Source: Rathayibacter sp. VKM Ac-2760
GTDB taxonomy: Bacteria; Actinomycetota; Actinomycetes; Actinomycetales; Microbacteriaceae
Length of the DNA: 64,000 nt
Direction of reading: 5' to 3'
NCBI RefSeq assembly: GCF_009834185.1
Contig: NZ_CP047173.1
Span: 1,984,001 to 2,048,000, forward strand
In this document: positions 8,579-19,270 of the stretch, piece after piece
How positions within the stretch are numbered: position 1 is the first letter of the stretch
Layout of the letters: each line of letters opens with the position of its first letter
Made by a program: the position numbers and the translations under genes
Notes under the pieces: generated by a model
What the model saw: the letters and a program-made list of their open reading frames with translations, nothing else
Databases searched by the model: none
Told to the model about the DNA's origin: nothing

Positions 8579-9849
8579 GCGGTCCTGCCTTTCATCGGAG
8601 CGGTCCGGATCCCGGCGGCGCCGGGGCGGAAGTGGTGGGCGACCAGCGCGGCGAGCGCGGCCACGGCGGCGACGATCGCGGCCGCGGTCCAGCCGACCGT
8701 GGTGCCGGCGTGGTCGAACAGGAAGCCGAAGACGAGCGGGCCGGCGGCGCTGCCGACGTAGGCGCCGGATTGCACGATCCCGGTCGCACGGGCGCTGTGT
8801 GGATGACTGGAATGCGAGACGACGTAGTGCAGCAGGCCGTTCCAGCCCCAGCCGAGTCCGAAAGCGAGGATGCAGCCGATGGCGAAGGACCAGGGCAGGC
8901 CGACGGCCATCCCGCCGAGCCCGACGGCGCCGCTGCCGAGCATCAGCGACACGGTCGCCATCGTGCCGCCGAACCCGCGATCGGCGGCGAGACCCGCGAC
9001 GGGCCGGGCGATGACGCCCGCCACGCTTCCGAGGCTGAGGATCAGGCCGGCGGCGGCGGCGGAATACCCGACCGAGGTCGCCGTCGACACGGTGAAGGCA
9101 CCGATGACGTTGGCCTGCGCCGAACCGAGCGCGCTCGCCAGGGACGCGAGCAGGAGGAACCGCATCAGCTCCGGTGGCAGGCGGTTCGCGCGCTTCCCGC
9201 GCATCCTCGGCAGGGGCGGTACCGAGGGCACCGACAGGGCGACGACGACGATCACGATGCACGCCACGATCCCGGCGATGGCGAAGGTCCAGCGCCAGCC
9301 GACCGTGAGGGCGAGGGTGGGTACCGCCAGCCCGGCGCAGAGGGTGGCCAGGGGGATGGCGGCCTGCTTCAGCCCGAAGGCGAAGGCGCGGTTCCGGTCG
9401 GAGACCCGGCTCGCGATGAGGGCGTTCGACGGCGGATGCCCGATGGCGTTCCCCGCGCCGGCGACGACGAGCCAGACCACGAGCCACGGCCACTCCGGCG
9501 CCCAGGCGGCCGTGCCGAGGAGGGCGACGCCTCCCAGCGATGCCGCAGTGATCATGCCGAGGCGTGAGCCGATCCGGGCGGAGAGTCGACCGGCGCTCGA
9601 CGAGAACACCGCCGCGGACGCCCAGTACACGGCGACGACGATGCCGAGCAGGGCCGGGCCGAGCCCGGTGTCCTCGGCGAGCTGCACGGAGAGGCCTCCG
9701 ACGAGGAAGACGGGGAGCACGGTGACGACCGTGGTGCCGACGCCGGCCGCCGTGGCGACGCGGCCCGGACGACGGGTGAGGAGACGAGGGCGCCGTCCGC
9801 GCGCACGCCGGTCCGAGGGCCCGTCGCCGGGCCCGGTGTAGCGGAACAT
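8575..9849 (-). CDS. MFS transporter
   Basis: This 424-residue carrier has about 12 hydrophobic segments in two halves and loop features such as GRLSARIGSRLG between helices 2 and 3. It lies between the GntR regulator (one base away) and the amidohydrolase (4-base overlap), so it is co-transcribed with the catabolic enzymes. It may import or export a small acid or pathway intermediate, complementing the ABC importer further upstream. Substrate is not readable. Confidence 0.85.
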   Translation of the reverse strand: MFRYTGPGDGPSDRRARGRRPRLLTRRPGRVATAAGVGTTVVTVLPVFLVGGLSVQLAEDTGLGPALLGIVVAVYWASAAVFSSSAGRLSARIGSRLGMITAASLGGVALLGTAAWAPEWPWLVVWLVVAGAGNAIGHPPSNALIASRVSDRNRAFAFGLKQAAIPLATLCAGLAVPTLALTVGWRWTFAIAGIVACIVIVVVALSVPSVPPLPRMRGKRANRLPPELMRFLLLASLASALGSAQANVIGAFTVSTATSVGYSAAAAGLILSLGSVAGVIARPVAGLAADRGFGGTMATVSLMLGSGAVGLGGMAVGLPWSFAIGCILAFGLGWGWNGLLHYVVSHSSHPHSARATGIVQSGAYVGSAAGPLVFGFLFDHAGTTVGWTAAAIVAAVAALAALVAHHFRPGAAGIRTAPMKGRTA

Positions 9850-9850
9850 G

Positions 9851-10555
9851 TCAGGAGTCCTCGGGGGACGGTGTCTCCGGTCCCTGCATGACGGCGTTCC
9901 GAGCGGCGAGGATGTGCGAGCGCATGCAGACCTCCGCCCAGACGGCGTCTCCCGTCCGCAGGGCGGTCAGGATGTCGCGATGGTGGTGATTGCTGCGGCG
10001 CCGGAAGGTGTTGCCGTAGTTGCGGAAGTTCCGGATCATCATCGGCACCTGGCTGACCGAGGCGACGAGCGTGACGAGCTGGCGGCTGCCGGATGCTGCC
10101 ACGATCTGACGGTGGAACTCGAGGTTCAACCGGCCCAGCTCGGTGATCTCGTCGATGTCGGACGAATCGACGTAGGCATCCATGGCCTCGATGAGATCGG
10201 CGAGGGACGAGAGGTCGTCGGCGGACATGCGGGGAGCGGCCAGGCCCGCAGCTCGGCTCTCGAGGGCCGCACGCACGAAGTAGGTCTCCATCATCTGCTC
10301 GGGGGTGTACCCGATGACGCTGGCGCCCCGATTGGGGATGTACTCGACCAGCCCCGTCTCCGCGAGGCGACGCAACGCCTCGCGGATCGGGGTTCGGCTC
10401 ACCCCGAGCTCCTCGGCCAACGGCTGCGCCCGCAGGATCGCGCGGGGAGGGAGCTCGCCACTCATGATGCGCGAGCGCAGCAGGGCGTAGGCGGCATCCC
10501 CTCCCGTCGTCGATTCGGGGGCGGCATCGGCGGCCGGAAGCTCGTAGTAGGTCAC
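9851..10555 (-). CDS. GntR/FadR-family transcriptional regulator
   Basis: The protein is 234 residues from a GTG at 10555 that overlaps the stop of the FAD monooxygenase gene (GTGA). The N-terminal winged helix reads YALLRSRIMSGELPP, LAEELGVSRTPIREALRRL and GLVEYIPNRGASV. The C-terminal FCD-type ligand domain contains the metal-type histidines in LNLEFHRQIV and the HHHRDIL segment. It is placed inside the operon it presumably controls, through the ATTGC-N2-GCAAT palindromes at 7073 and 19184. An upstream extension of the frame overlaps the monooxygenase gene and is unlikely. Confidence 0.93.
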   Translation of the reverse strand: MTYYELPAADAAPESTTGGDAAYALLRSRIMSGELPPRAILRAQPLAEELGVSRTPIREALRRLAETGLVEYIPNRGASVIGYTPEQMMETYFVRAALESRAAGLAAPRMSADDLSSLADLIEAMDAYVDSSDIDEITELGRLNLEFHRQIVAASGSRQLVTLVASVSQVPMMIRNFRNYGNTFRRRSNHHHRDILTALRTGDAVWAEVCMRSHILAARNAVMQGPETPSPEDS

Positions 10556-11742
10556 CGGGGCACGCTCGCCAGCATCGACGAGGTCAGCAGGAATCGACGC
10601 CGGGCCTCCTCGTCCTCGCCGAGTGCCTGCCACGTGGCGCGCTGAGCGGCTCGTCGCTCCTCGTCCTGATCGCGGAGCGCGTTCCAATTGCCCTCGGTCT
10701 CCTCACCGACGTAGGTGAGCGCGACGTTGCGGCGGGCATCGGCCCACGCATCCAGATCGGCGTCGGTCGCGTCGCCGCGGTCGTGAGCGAGCAGGACATC
10801 GGCCAGGAGCAATCCATCGTGGATTCCACTGTTCATTCCCATGCCCCCGAGCGGGTTGTTCACGTGGGCTGCGTCTCCGACGAAGAACAGCGAGCCGATC
10901 CGGAAGGTGCCGGCCACCTTGCGGTGCACCTCGTAGAGGGTAACGTGCGCCACCGGGTAGTCCGCGAGGTCGGGCACCACGCGCTCGAGCTGACGGCGCA
11001 CGAACGCCGGATCGAGCAGGTCCGCGTCGGGAACCCCGGGCGAGGTCGGGAAGAGCACGCGCCATCCGCTCGGATTGTGCAGCAGCACGTGCCAGTCGAC
11101 GGGGTCCGCGACGTAGTTGACGACGGCGAGCTCCTCGAGGAGCTCCTCGAGCGGCAGCGACGTCGTGATGACGAGGTAGCGCTCGGGGTAGGTGTGGCCG
11201 ACGAAGGGCACGTCGTAGGTCTCGCGGACGATGCTGCGGGATCCGTCCGCCGCGATGAGGTACCGCGACGAGACGGTGCGACGGACGCCGCTCTCGTCGA
11301 GGTCGACCTCGTAGCCCCCGTCGATCTCGCGCACGGCCGTCACCTCACTGCCGAGGGTCGCGGTCACATTCGGCTCCGCTTCGAGGGCGGTGAGCGCGGC
11401 CGCGGTCAGCTTGCTCTGCTCGACCTGCACGCGGTACGGGAACTTCGTGTCGCCGTCGAGCACCGAGTAGTCGAGGTCCACGATCTTGCCCTGCTTGGCG
11501 TCACGGAACTGGTACGAGCGGGCGATGATGCCCTGGTCGATCAGCGTCTGCGTCAGGCCGAGCGGCTCGAGCATCTCCAGCGTCGGCGGGTGGAAGGTGG
11601 ATGCTCGATGCTCGAGGGTCGCGGCTACCCGCTTCTCGAGGAGGGCGACGGTGAAGCCGCCCATCGCGAGTTTCAGCGCGGTGGTCGACCCGACGGGTCC
11701 GCCACCGACGACGATCACGTCGTAGTCGGTCGATTCAGCCAT
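10552..11742 (-). CDS. FAD-dependent aromatic-ring monooxygenase
   Basis: This 396-residue protein is of the p-hydroxybenzoate hydroxylase class. It shows the FAD dinucleotide motif VVGGGPVG near residues 11-18, the DG motif AADGSRSIVRE near 165, and the GD motif FFVGDAAHVNNPLGGMGMNSG near 280. Family members hydroxylate phenols or hydroxypyridines; a few open pyridine rings directly (the 2-methyl-3-hydroxypyridine-5-carboxylate oxygenase type). In this cluster it is the only candidate for ring attack, since no extradiol-type iron dioxygenase is present. It lies between the racemase-like gene and the regulator. Confidence 0.92.
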   Translation of the reverse strand: MAESTDYDVIVVGGGPVGSTTALKLAMGGFTVALLEKRVAATLEHRASTFHPPTLEMLEPLGLTQTLIDQGIIARSYQFRDAKQGKIVDLDYSVLDGDTKFPYRVQVEQSKLTAAALTALEAEPNVTATLGSEVTAVREIDGGYEVDLDESGVRRTVSSRYLIAADGSRSIVRETYDVPFVGHTYPERYLVITTSLPLEELLEELAVVNYVADPVDWHVLLHNPSGWRVLFPTSPGVPDADLLDPAFVRRQLERVVPDLADYPVAHVTLYEVHRKVAGTFRIGSLFFVGDAAHVNNPLGGMGMNSGIHDGLLLADVLLAHDRGDATDADLDAWADARRNVALTYVGEETEGNWNALRDQDEERRAAQRATWQALGEDEEARRRFLLTSSMLASVPR

Positions 11743-11769
11743 GGTGATGTCCTAGTTCTCTCGGAGGTA

Positions 11770-12516
11770 TCAGAAGTCGCGGAGGAGGCTTCCGTAGCCA
11801 CCCCAGGTGTCGGTGATCCCGACACCACGCAGGGTGTGCCAGGCCGTCGCCGCGTTGATCGAGATGACGGGCTTGCCCATCCAGTGCTCCGCCTCGTCGG
11901 CGAGCCGGAGCATCGACAGGTTGGTGCCCACCTGCACGATCGCCTCCGTCTCGGGGGTGTCGATCTCCCGGAGGGTGCGGATGATCTCGTCGGGCTTCAC
12001 CTCGGCGATCGCGGTCGCCGACGGGCAGCGCAGGCCGGTGATCTTCACGACGTCGAAGCCGGCCTCCTCGAAGTAGCGCCGCACGTTGCGGTCGGCGACG
12101 GGCTGGTAGGGCGAGAAGACCGAGATCTTCTTGACTCCCATCACCTCGAGCGCCGCGCGGGTGGCGGACGCCCCGGTCGAGACCTTGAGGCCGTCGGCCA
12201 TGGCGGACACGCGCTCGATGAACGCGGCGTTCCCCTCGACCCCGCCCCAGAAGGTCTCGGCCGACATGCCCATCATGATCGCGTCGGGCTTCGCCGTCAT
12301 CACGTCACGCATGGCCGTCGAGATGGTGGCGCGGATCTGCAGCAGTAGTGCTTCGGCCGCCTCGTCGCTGTCCAGCGCAGGGTTCTCGATGTACATCCGA
12401 CCCGTGTGGAAGGTGACTCCGTGCGGGCGCAGCACCGACACGTCGTGTTCCACGACGGTGTTGGTGGAAGGGACGATGACGGCGACTTTGGATCGGTATC
12501 CGGTGACGTCGGGCAT
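11770..12516 (-). CDS. Asp/Glu racemase superfamily protein (maleate isomerase-like)
   Basis: The protein is 248 residues. Family features include VAVIVPSTNTVVEHD at the N-terminus, a loop reading GMSAETFWGG near residue 85, the GASATRAALEVMG segment and VFSPYQPVADRN. The usual members (maleate isomerase, arylmalonate decarboxylase, Asp racemase) use one or two catalytic Cys. By eye, the first position is Ser in GMSAETFWGG and the second lies in QVGTNLSML, also without Cys; the only Cys in the protein is in GLRCPSA. It is therefore a maleate-isomerase-like protein with altered chemistry. It sits between the hydrolase and the FAD monooxygenase. Confidence 0.8.
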   Translation of the reverse strand: MPDVTGYRSKVAVIVPSTNTVVEHDVSVLRPHGVTFHTGRMYIENPALDSDEAAEALLLQIRATISTAMRDVMTAKPDAIMMGMSAETFWGGVEGNAAFIERVSAMADGLKVSTGASATRAALEVMGVKKISVFSPYQPVADRNVRRYFEEAGFDVVKITGLRCPSATAIAEVKPDEIIRTLREIDTPETEAIVQVGTNLSMLRLADEAEHWMGKPVISINAATAWHTLRGVGITDTWGGYGSLLRDF

Positions 12517-12546
12517 GTTCTCGCTTTCGGTGGGAGAGAGTCGGCG

Positions 12547-13448
12547 TCAGCCGCGGTGCAGAGGGGTGACGGGGGTGGGGAGGGCAGCCGTGCCGACGAC
12601 ATCGACGCCGGTCAGGTCGAGCAGCCATTCGCGCAGCAGTCCGGCGACCTCGTACTCGTCACCGCCGCTGAAGTCGTGGTCGGCGTTCTCGACGGCGGCC
12701 CAGGCCCTGGCTTCCGGGAACGAGGGGTAGAGCTCCCGCCAGAGCGCGTCGCGGTCCTCGGCCGTGCCCCAGACCATCAGCACCGGTGAGTCGTCGGCCT
12801 GCACCGCGGCGAGCCAGGTGCCGTCGACCTCGCCGACGCGCTGCGTCCAGGCATCCGCGCTGATCGCCCAGTAGTTGCTGGGCACGAGCATGAGGTCGTG
12901 CGGCCGCCCCGCGGCCATGAGGGCTTTCGCCTCCGCGTCCTTCTCGGCGAAGCCCACGCCGCCCGGGTACCACCAGGCGACGCGGGTCTTGTTGTCGGTG
13001 AGCGGCGAGAGGAGGAAGCGGCCCTCGACGTCGTGGTAGCGCGCGGCGTAGTCGCCGACGTACCACCCGCCCGAGGAGTGACCGGCGAGGATGACGGTGC
13101 CGATGCCCGCCGCCCTGAGGTGGCGCACCGCAGCAGCGAGGTCGTAGTGGCCGTCGCGCAGCGACTCGTACATGCCGCCTCCCGCCGGCACGTCGTCGCG
13201 GCGCGTGTCGGTCGCGAGGTCGTGGCAGCGCATGTTGATGCTGAGATGGACGGCGCCGGGCAGCAGCGCCGGCAGATACCGGGGGGAGCCGGTCGTCATG
13301 TTGGCGCCCTTGCCGTGGATGTGCACGATACCCACCCGGTCGGCGGGGGCGACGGTTTCGAGCTCCGGCGCCACGTACTGCAGCGCGTCGATGGTCCAGC
13401 CGTCCTCGGTCGTCAGGGTGACGAGAGTGGCGGCGATGTCGGGGGCGA

Positions 13449-13452
<4 letters not shown>
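12547..13452 (-). CDS. Alpha/beta hydrolase
   Basis: This 301-residue hydrolase has the oxyanion-region motif IHGKGANM, the nucleophile elbow GHSSGGW, a likely acid in GTAEDRD and the catalytic His in ADHDFSGG. Its ATG overlaps the stop of the upstream ABC ATPase gene (ATGA). In nicotinate-type pathways an alpha/beta hydrolase deformylates N-formylmaleamate; in vitamin B6 breakdown one hydrolyses an acetamido-succinate. Either would suit the context, but a general esterase role cannot be excluded. Confidence 0.87.
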
Positions 13453-14488
<1,036 letters not shown>

Positions 14489-14492
<4 letters not shown>

Positions 14493-16453
14493 GCGGTGCT
14501 CCTCGATTCGAGGTCGTGGCGATCGGTGGCGATCCCGGCGAGCATCGTGCTCGAGCGGATGCAGCGGGTCATGGCGTCGCCTTCGGGGTGCAGCGCCACC
14601 GGAGCTTCGCGGCACTCGTCCGTCGCCCAGGCGCACCGCGCGGCGAACCGGCATCCGGTCGGCCAGGCGCGGGGCGGCGGTACCGCGCCGGGGATGGTGA
14701 GCATGGGCACCCCGCGGCGGGCGTGCGACGGCATCGACGAGAGCAGGCCGACCGTGTAGGGGTGCGTCGGGCGGGCGAGCAGCTCGCCGACCCCCGCCTT
14801 CTCGATGACCTGGCCGGCGTACATGACGACGCCGCGGTCGCACGCATCGGCCACGACCCCGAGGTCGTGGGTGACGATGACGACGGCCATGCCCAGGTCC
14901 TCGCGGAGGCTCCGCAGCAGGTCGAGGATCTCGGCCTGCACGGTCACGTCGAGCGCCGTCGTCGGTTCGTCGGCCACGAGCACGTCCGGTTCTCCGGTCA
15001 GTGCCATCGCGATGGCTGCACGCTGCGCCATCCCTCCGGAGACTTGGAACGTGTGACTGGCCGCCGCCTGCGCCGGGTCGGGGATCCCGACCAGCCCGAG
15101 CAGCTCGAGGGCGCGCTCCTGCACGGCCCTGCCGCGACGCCCGGTGTGGTGGCGGATCGACTCGCGCAGCTGGGCGCCGATCGTGAACGACGGGTCCAGC
15201 GCCACCATCGGCTCCTGCGAGACCAGGGCGATCCGCGATCCGCGGATCTTCTGCAACTCACGGGCGCTCATGCCGACGATGTCCACGCCGCCGATCAGCA
15301 CCGACCCGCCACTGATCCGGCCGCCGGGTGCGACCAGCCCGAGCAGTGCTTTCGCGGTCACGCTCTTGCCGCAGCCGGACTCTCCGACGATGCCGAGGGA
15401 TTCACCGCGCTGCACGTCGAAGGAGACACCCTGGACGACCGAGAAGTCGCCGTTCGCATCGGTGAACGAGACGGTCAGGTCCCGCACGCTGATGGCGGCC
15501 GATCGGTCGTCGGCCACGGTCGGGTCGGTGGCGACGGGTTGTGCGGCGGCCGGGCGGCGCGTCGATCTCCACGACCGGATGCTCGTCGGCGCAGCTCCCG
15601 GGCGGTCCTCGGCGAGTGCGTCGCCGAGGGTGTTGAAGGCCAGGATCGAGAGGATCAGGATCGCTCCCGGCGGCACGAGCAGCCACGGGTGCGTGTAGAT
15701 CATCTCGGAGGCGTTCGCGATGAGCCCACCCCAGCTGGGCGCGGGGGGCGGCGTGCCGAGACCGAGGAAGCCGAGGCCGGCCTGGATCATCAGCGTGATC
15801 CCCATGGTGAGGGAGATCTGCACGAGCAGCGGGCCGCGGATGTTCGGCAGGATGTGGCGGTGGAGGATGCGTCCGGACGCGAGACCGGCGACGTTCGCGG
15901 CATCCACGTACAGCTCGCGGCGCACCTGCAGCGTCGTGGCCCGGGCGAGGCGGATGAAGCCGTCCGAGACGGCGACACCGAGGGTGACCATGGCGGGCAG
16001 ATTGTCGTTGCCGAACACGCCGATCACGGCCATCAGCAGGATGATCAGCGGCAGCGCCTGGAACACGTCGGCGATCCGGGAGATGACGATGTCGGCCACC
16101 CCTCGGTAGTAGCCCGCGATCATGCCGAGGGGGAGCCCGATCGCGGTGGCGATGAGGGTGGCGAGGGCGGCGCCGCCGAGCGTCTGCGCGCCGCCGTGGA
16201 TGATGCGCGAGTAGACGTCGCGGCCGAAGTCGTCGGTGCCGAGCCAGTGCACGGCGCTCGGCAGCTGTCGCGCCGCCGTGAGGTCCTGCGCGAGGGGATC
16301 GATGGGGGCGACGACACTCGCGAAGACGATGGCGAGGGCGAGCGCCACGATGAACCCGAGCGACACCAGAGCGACCGGTTTCTTGATCAGACGTCGCCCG
16401 ATGCTGTCCGGGCGGCGGATGCGAGCGGCGCGAGGCGCGCGGGCGGTGCTCAT
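14489..16453 (-). CDS. Fused ABC permease-ATPase (DppC-DppD fusion)
   Basis: This 654-residue protein joins two usually separate subunits. Residues 1-300 are a DppC-type permease: a helix after the basic RRLIKKP segment, the LGTDDFGRDVYSRIIHGG motif and the EAA-type loop around ELYVDAANVAGLASGRILHR (19 bases short of a full quote is avoided here). After a 40-residue linker rich in Ala/Pro/Arg, a DppD-type ATPase follows with Walker A GESGCGKSVT, the Q-loop SQEPMVALDP, signature VSGGMAQRAAIA, Walker B VLVADEPTTALD and switch His VTHDLGVV, ending with the CRFAARC motif. No stop or start break is seen at the junction. Overlaps of four bases bind it to its neighbours. Confidence 0.9.
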
Positions 16454-17391
16454 ACGATTCTCGCCTTCGGGTTGATGACGCCGTAGAGAACGTCGATGAG
16501 CAGATTCAGCACGAGGATCAGGACCGACGAGCAGACGACGATCCCGAGGATGAGCGGCACGTCTCCCACGTTCACGGCGGTGAGGGCGAGCTGGCCGACG
16601 CCGGGGAGTGAGAACACCTGCTCGATGAGCACGGCGCCGCCGAACAGGCTGACGAACTGGAGACCGACGACGGTGAGCACGGGGATGCTCGCGTTGCGGA
16701 GCGCGTGGATCCACACCACGCGCCACTCGGGCAGCCCCGTCGCCCGGAGGGTGGAGATGTAGTCGCGGCGCAGCACGTCGAGCATCGCGACGCGGGCCTG
16801 GCGGGTGATCGAGGCGCTGGACCCGAGGACGATGGCGATCATCGGAAGGGTCAGGTGCACGGCCCAGTCGCTCGGGTCGTCGGTGAACGGTGTCCAGCCG
16901 CTCGCGGGCAGCAGCCGGAGGGTGACGGCGAACACGAGCACCAGCAGCACGGCGAGCCAGAAGTTGGGGAGGGCGAGGAGCGTGCCCGCGGCTCCCCGGA
17001 TGAGACCGTCCACCCAGCCTCCGCGCGTCGCGGCGATCGTGCCGAAGACGATGCCGATGATCACGCAGAGGACGGTGCCGCCCATCGCCAGGGTCAGGGT
17101 GATGGGAAGGCGTTCGGCGACCTGGTCGAGCACCGGCCGGCTGTTGACGAGGCTGGTGCCGAGATCGCCCCGCACGAAGTCCGCCCAGAACTCGACGTAG
17201 CGCTCGACAGCGGGTCGGTCGAGGCCGAGATCGGCGCGGAGTGCGGCGCGCTGATCGGCCGTCGCATCCGGTCCGAGGATCGTCTGGGTCACATCGTTCG
17301 GCATCAGTGCCACGAGGAAGAAGGCCAGTGAGGTCACGACGAACACCATCAGGACGGCGATGCCGATGCGGCGCAGGATGTACGCGGTCAC
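16450..17391 (-). CDS. Peptide/nickel-type ABC permease (DppB-like)
   Basis: The protein is 313 residues with six predicted helices, beginning with the typical YILRRIGIAVLMVF start. The LGLDRP segment, GDLGTSLVNSRPV motif and the EAA loop near DYISTLRATGLPEWRV are typical of DppB. The GTG at 17391 follows a GAGAGGAG ribosome site. It is the first permease gene after the binding protein, 95 bases downstream of it. Confidence 0.92.
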   Translation of the reverse strand: MTAYILRRIGIAVLMVFVVTSLAFFLVALMPNDVTQTILGPDATADQRAALRADLGLDRPAVERYVEFWADFVRGDLGTSLVNSRPVLDQVAERLPITLTLAMGGTVLCVIIGIVFGTIAATRGGWVDGLIRGAAGTLLALPNFWLAVLLVLVFAVTLRLLPASGWTPFTDDPSDWAVHLTLPMIAIVLGSSASITRQARVAMLDVLRRDYISTLRATGLPEWRVVWIHALRNASIPVLTVVGLQFVSLFGGAVLIEQVFSLPGVGQLALTAVNVGDVPLILGIVVCSSVLILVLNLLIDVLYGVINPKARIV

Positions 17392-17486
17392 GGGGTCTCC
17401 TCTCGGAAGCAGCGGGTGGGGGAGGGGCGAGGGTGTTCGGGGGATCGGTCCGGGAGGCGTGCAGCGTCCCGGACCGATCCGTGTCC

Positions 17487-19031
17487 TCACTCGGCGGGCA
17501 CGAGAGTCTGCGGCAGCGCGACCGTGAAGCCTGCGGGGAGCTCGACGCCGGCGAGCTTCTCGTCGTTGTAGATGGTGTGCGTCTGGTAGAAGGCGATCGG
17601 CGAGAACCAGGCGTTCTCGACCACCCAGGTCGACACGGCCTGCCACTTGGCGACCGCGGCCTCGGTGTCGAGTTCGGACGAGGCGTCCGCCATCAGGGCG
17701 TCCAGCTCGGGGTCGGTGACACCGAAGGGGTTCAGCTGCGAGTTCTCCCGCAGCAGGTTGGCCGTGGTGACGTACGCGTCGGTACCGCCGTTCTGCTGAC
17801 CCTGGGCCGCCGCGAACTCGCGGTTCGCCATGGCGTCGAAGTAGTCGTTGGTGCGGTCGACGAGGGTCGCGTTGATTCCGATCTCCTGCAGGTACGGCAG
17901 CGTCGCCTCGAGTCGCGCGTTGTCACCGAAGGTGGCGCGGGACAGGATCGGCAGGTCGAAGCCATCCGGATATCCGGCTTCGGCCAGGAGGTCCTTCGCG
18001 AGCTCGGGGTCGTACTCGTAGTACTCGTCGAGCTCCTCGAGGTAGGCGGCGGTGTCGCTGCCGAAGACCTGGTCGGTGGGGCGCTGGTAGTCGCTCCAGA
18101 GCGCGGTGCCGAGGGCTTCGCGGTCCATCGCGTGGTTGATCGCCTGGCGCACCCGCACATCGCCCAGGGCGGGGACGACCTCTCCCTCGCGGTCCATCAG
18201 GAACAGGCCGCCGATGTTGGTCTCGGCGCCGATGCCCGCGAACCCCTGCTGCTCGGCCGTCTCGCGCTGGGTCCACTGCGCGGAGGCGATGTCGACGTCT
18301 CCGGCGAGAAGCGCGTTCAGGCCGGCGGTCAGATCGGTGATGACCGTGATGGTGAGGTCGTCGATGGCGACGTCGAGCGGCCCGCTGTACTCGGGGTTCT
18401 TGACGTAGTCGTAGGCGCTGCCGTCGACGTAGCTGTCGAGCACCCAGGGCCCGGATCCGTAGGTGTCGGTGAGCATGACGGTCGGATCGTCGATCGCTTC
18501 CTGGCTGACCATCATTCCGACGCTCAGCGAGAACGCCTGGGGCAGAGAGAGGTCGGGGGTGTTCAGGGCGAGCTCCACGGTGTCCTCGTCGACGACGGTG
18601 ACCGTGTCGATCGAGTTCATGCGGGCCTGATAGGTGCCCGGAGTGACCCGGTACCGCTCGATGTTCGCGGCGACCAGGGCGGCGTCGAGAGCGGTGCCGT
18701 CCTCGAACACGACGTCGGTGCGCAGGTCCATCGTGAGCGCCGTCTCCGAGGTGTACTCCCACGCGGTGGCGATCCCCGGCGACAGCGAGCCGTCGACCTC
18801 GGGGGTGGTCAGCGTCTCGTAGGCGGCGGCGACGTAGTTGTAGGCAGGGCCGTTCTGCGTCGCGGCGGGGTCGAAGGACGGGGTGCCCGTGAGGGTCGCC
18901 ATGGTGACCTCGAACGGGGCGTCGGGGTCGCTGCTCGCGCCGGACCCACCGGCGCTGCACGCGGTGAGGAACAGGGCCGAGGCGCCGACGGCGGCGGCAC
19001 CGATGAGGATGCGGGACTTCTGAGAACGCAT
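17487..19031 (-). CDS. Extracellular solute-binding lipoprotein, family 5
   Basis: The protein is 514 residues with a lipoprotein signal peptide (basic start, hydrophobic core, lipobox LTAC near residue 25). The SBP family 5 fold is visible through TLTTPEVDGSLSPGIAT, LDDLTITVITD-like strands and the VRVRQAINHAMDREAL signature near residue 300. It captures the substrate for the ABC importer downstream. It is the first gene of the operon, and the operators at 19121-19195 lie just upstream. Substrate is unknown; family members bind peptides, nickel, opines and other small organics. Confidence 0.94.
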   Translation of the reverse strand: MRSQKSRILIGAAAVGASALFLTACSAGGSGASSDPDAPFEVTMATLTGTPSFDPAATQNGPAYNYVAAAYETLTTPEVDGSLSPGIATAWEYTSETALTMDLRTDVVFEDGTALDAALVAANIERYRVTPGTYQARMNSIDTVTVVDEDTVELALNTPDLSLPQAFSLSVGMMVSQEAIDDPTVMLTDTYGSGPWVLDSYVDGSAYDYVKNPEYSGPLDVAIDDLTITVITDLTAGLNALLAGDVDIASAQWTQRETAEQQGFAGIGAETNIGGLFLMDREGEVVPALGDVRVRQAINHAMDREALGTALWSDYQRPTDQVFGSDTAAYLEELDEYYEYDPELAKDLLAEAGYPDGFDLPILSRATFGDNARLEATLPYLQEIGINATLVDRTNDYFDAMANREFAAAQGQQNGGTDAYVTTANLLRENSQLNPFGVTDPELDALMADASSELDTEAAVAKWQAVSTWVVENAWFSPIAFYQTHTIYNDEKLAGVELPAGFTVALPQTLVPAE

Positions 19032-19120
19032 GGGCGTCCCTTCCGAGATCAGGGGCTGACGTGAGGAAAGTGGGGCGGGGGCGTGTGTGATGCAGAGCCG
19101 CTTCAAGGGCGTGACAGGAC

Positions 19121-19195
19121 GCTATCGGCGTTCTGCATGCAATTTGCGCCGATAGCCGGATATTTCATCCCTTCGTAACACCGATTGCACGCAAT
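19121..19195. promoter_or_regulatory. Divergent promoter with two GntR-type palindromes
   Basis: Between the binding-protein gene and the alcohol dehydrogenase lie two copies of the ATTGC-N2-GCAAT theme: TCTGCATGCAAT at 19132-19143 (one imperfect arm) and ATTGCACGCAAT at 19184-19195 (both arms intact). The first is wrapped by a 10-base inverted repeat, GCTATCGGCG (19121-19130) and CGCCGATAGC (19147-19156). The same core forms the operator at 7073-7088. Confidence 0.65.
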
Positions 19196-19270
19196 GTAAC
19201 CCGACGGAAACGCTGCGAGCCCAAGCTCGCAACATGGGCTGCCACTCGGCACGCCGAAGGGAGGAACCTC

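Noticed and set aside
19148..19160. CCGATAGCCGGA near the importer promoter as a further copy of the array motif
   Set aside because: Only 11 bases match and they form one arm of a local inverted repeat around the GntR site; the second half of the motif is absent.
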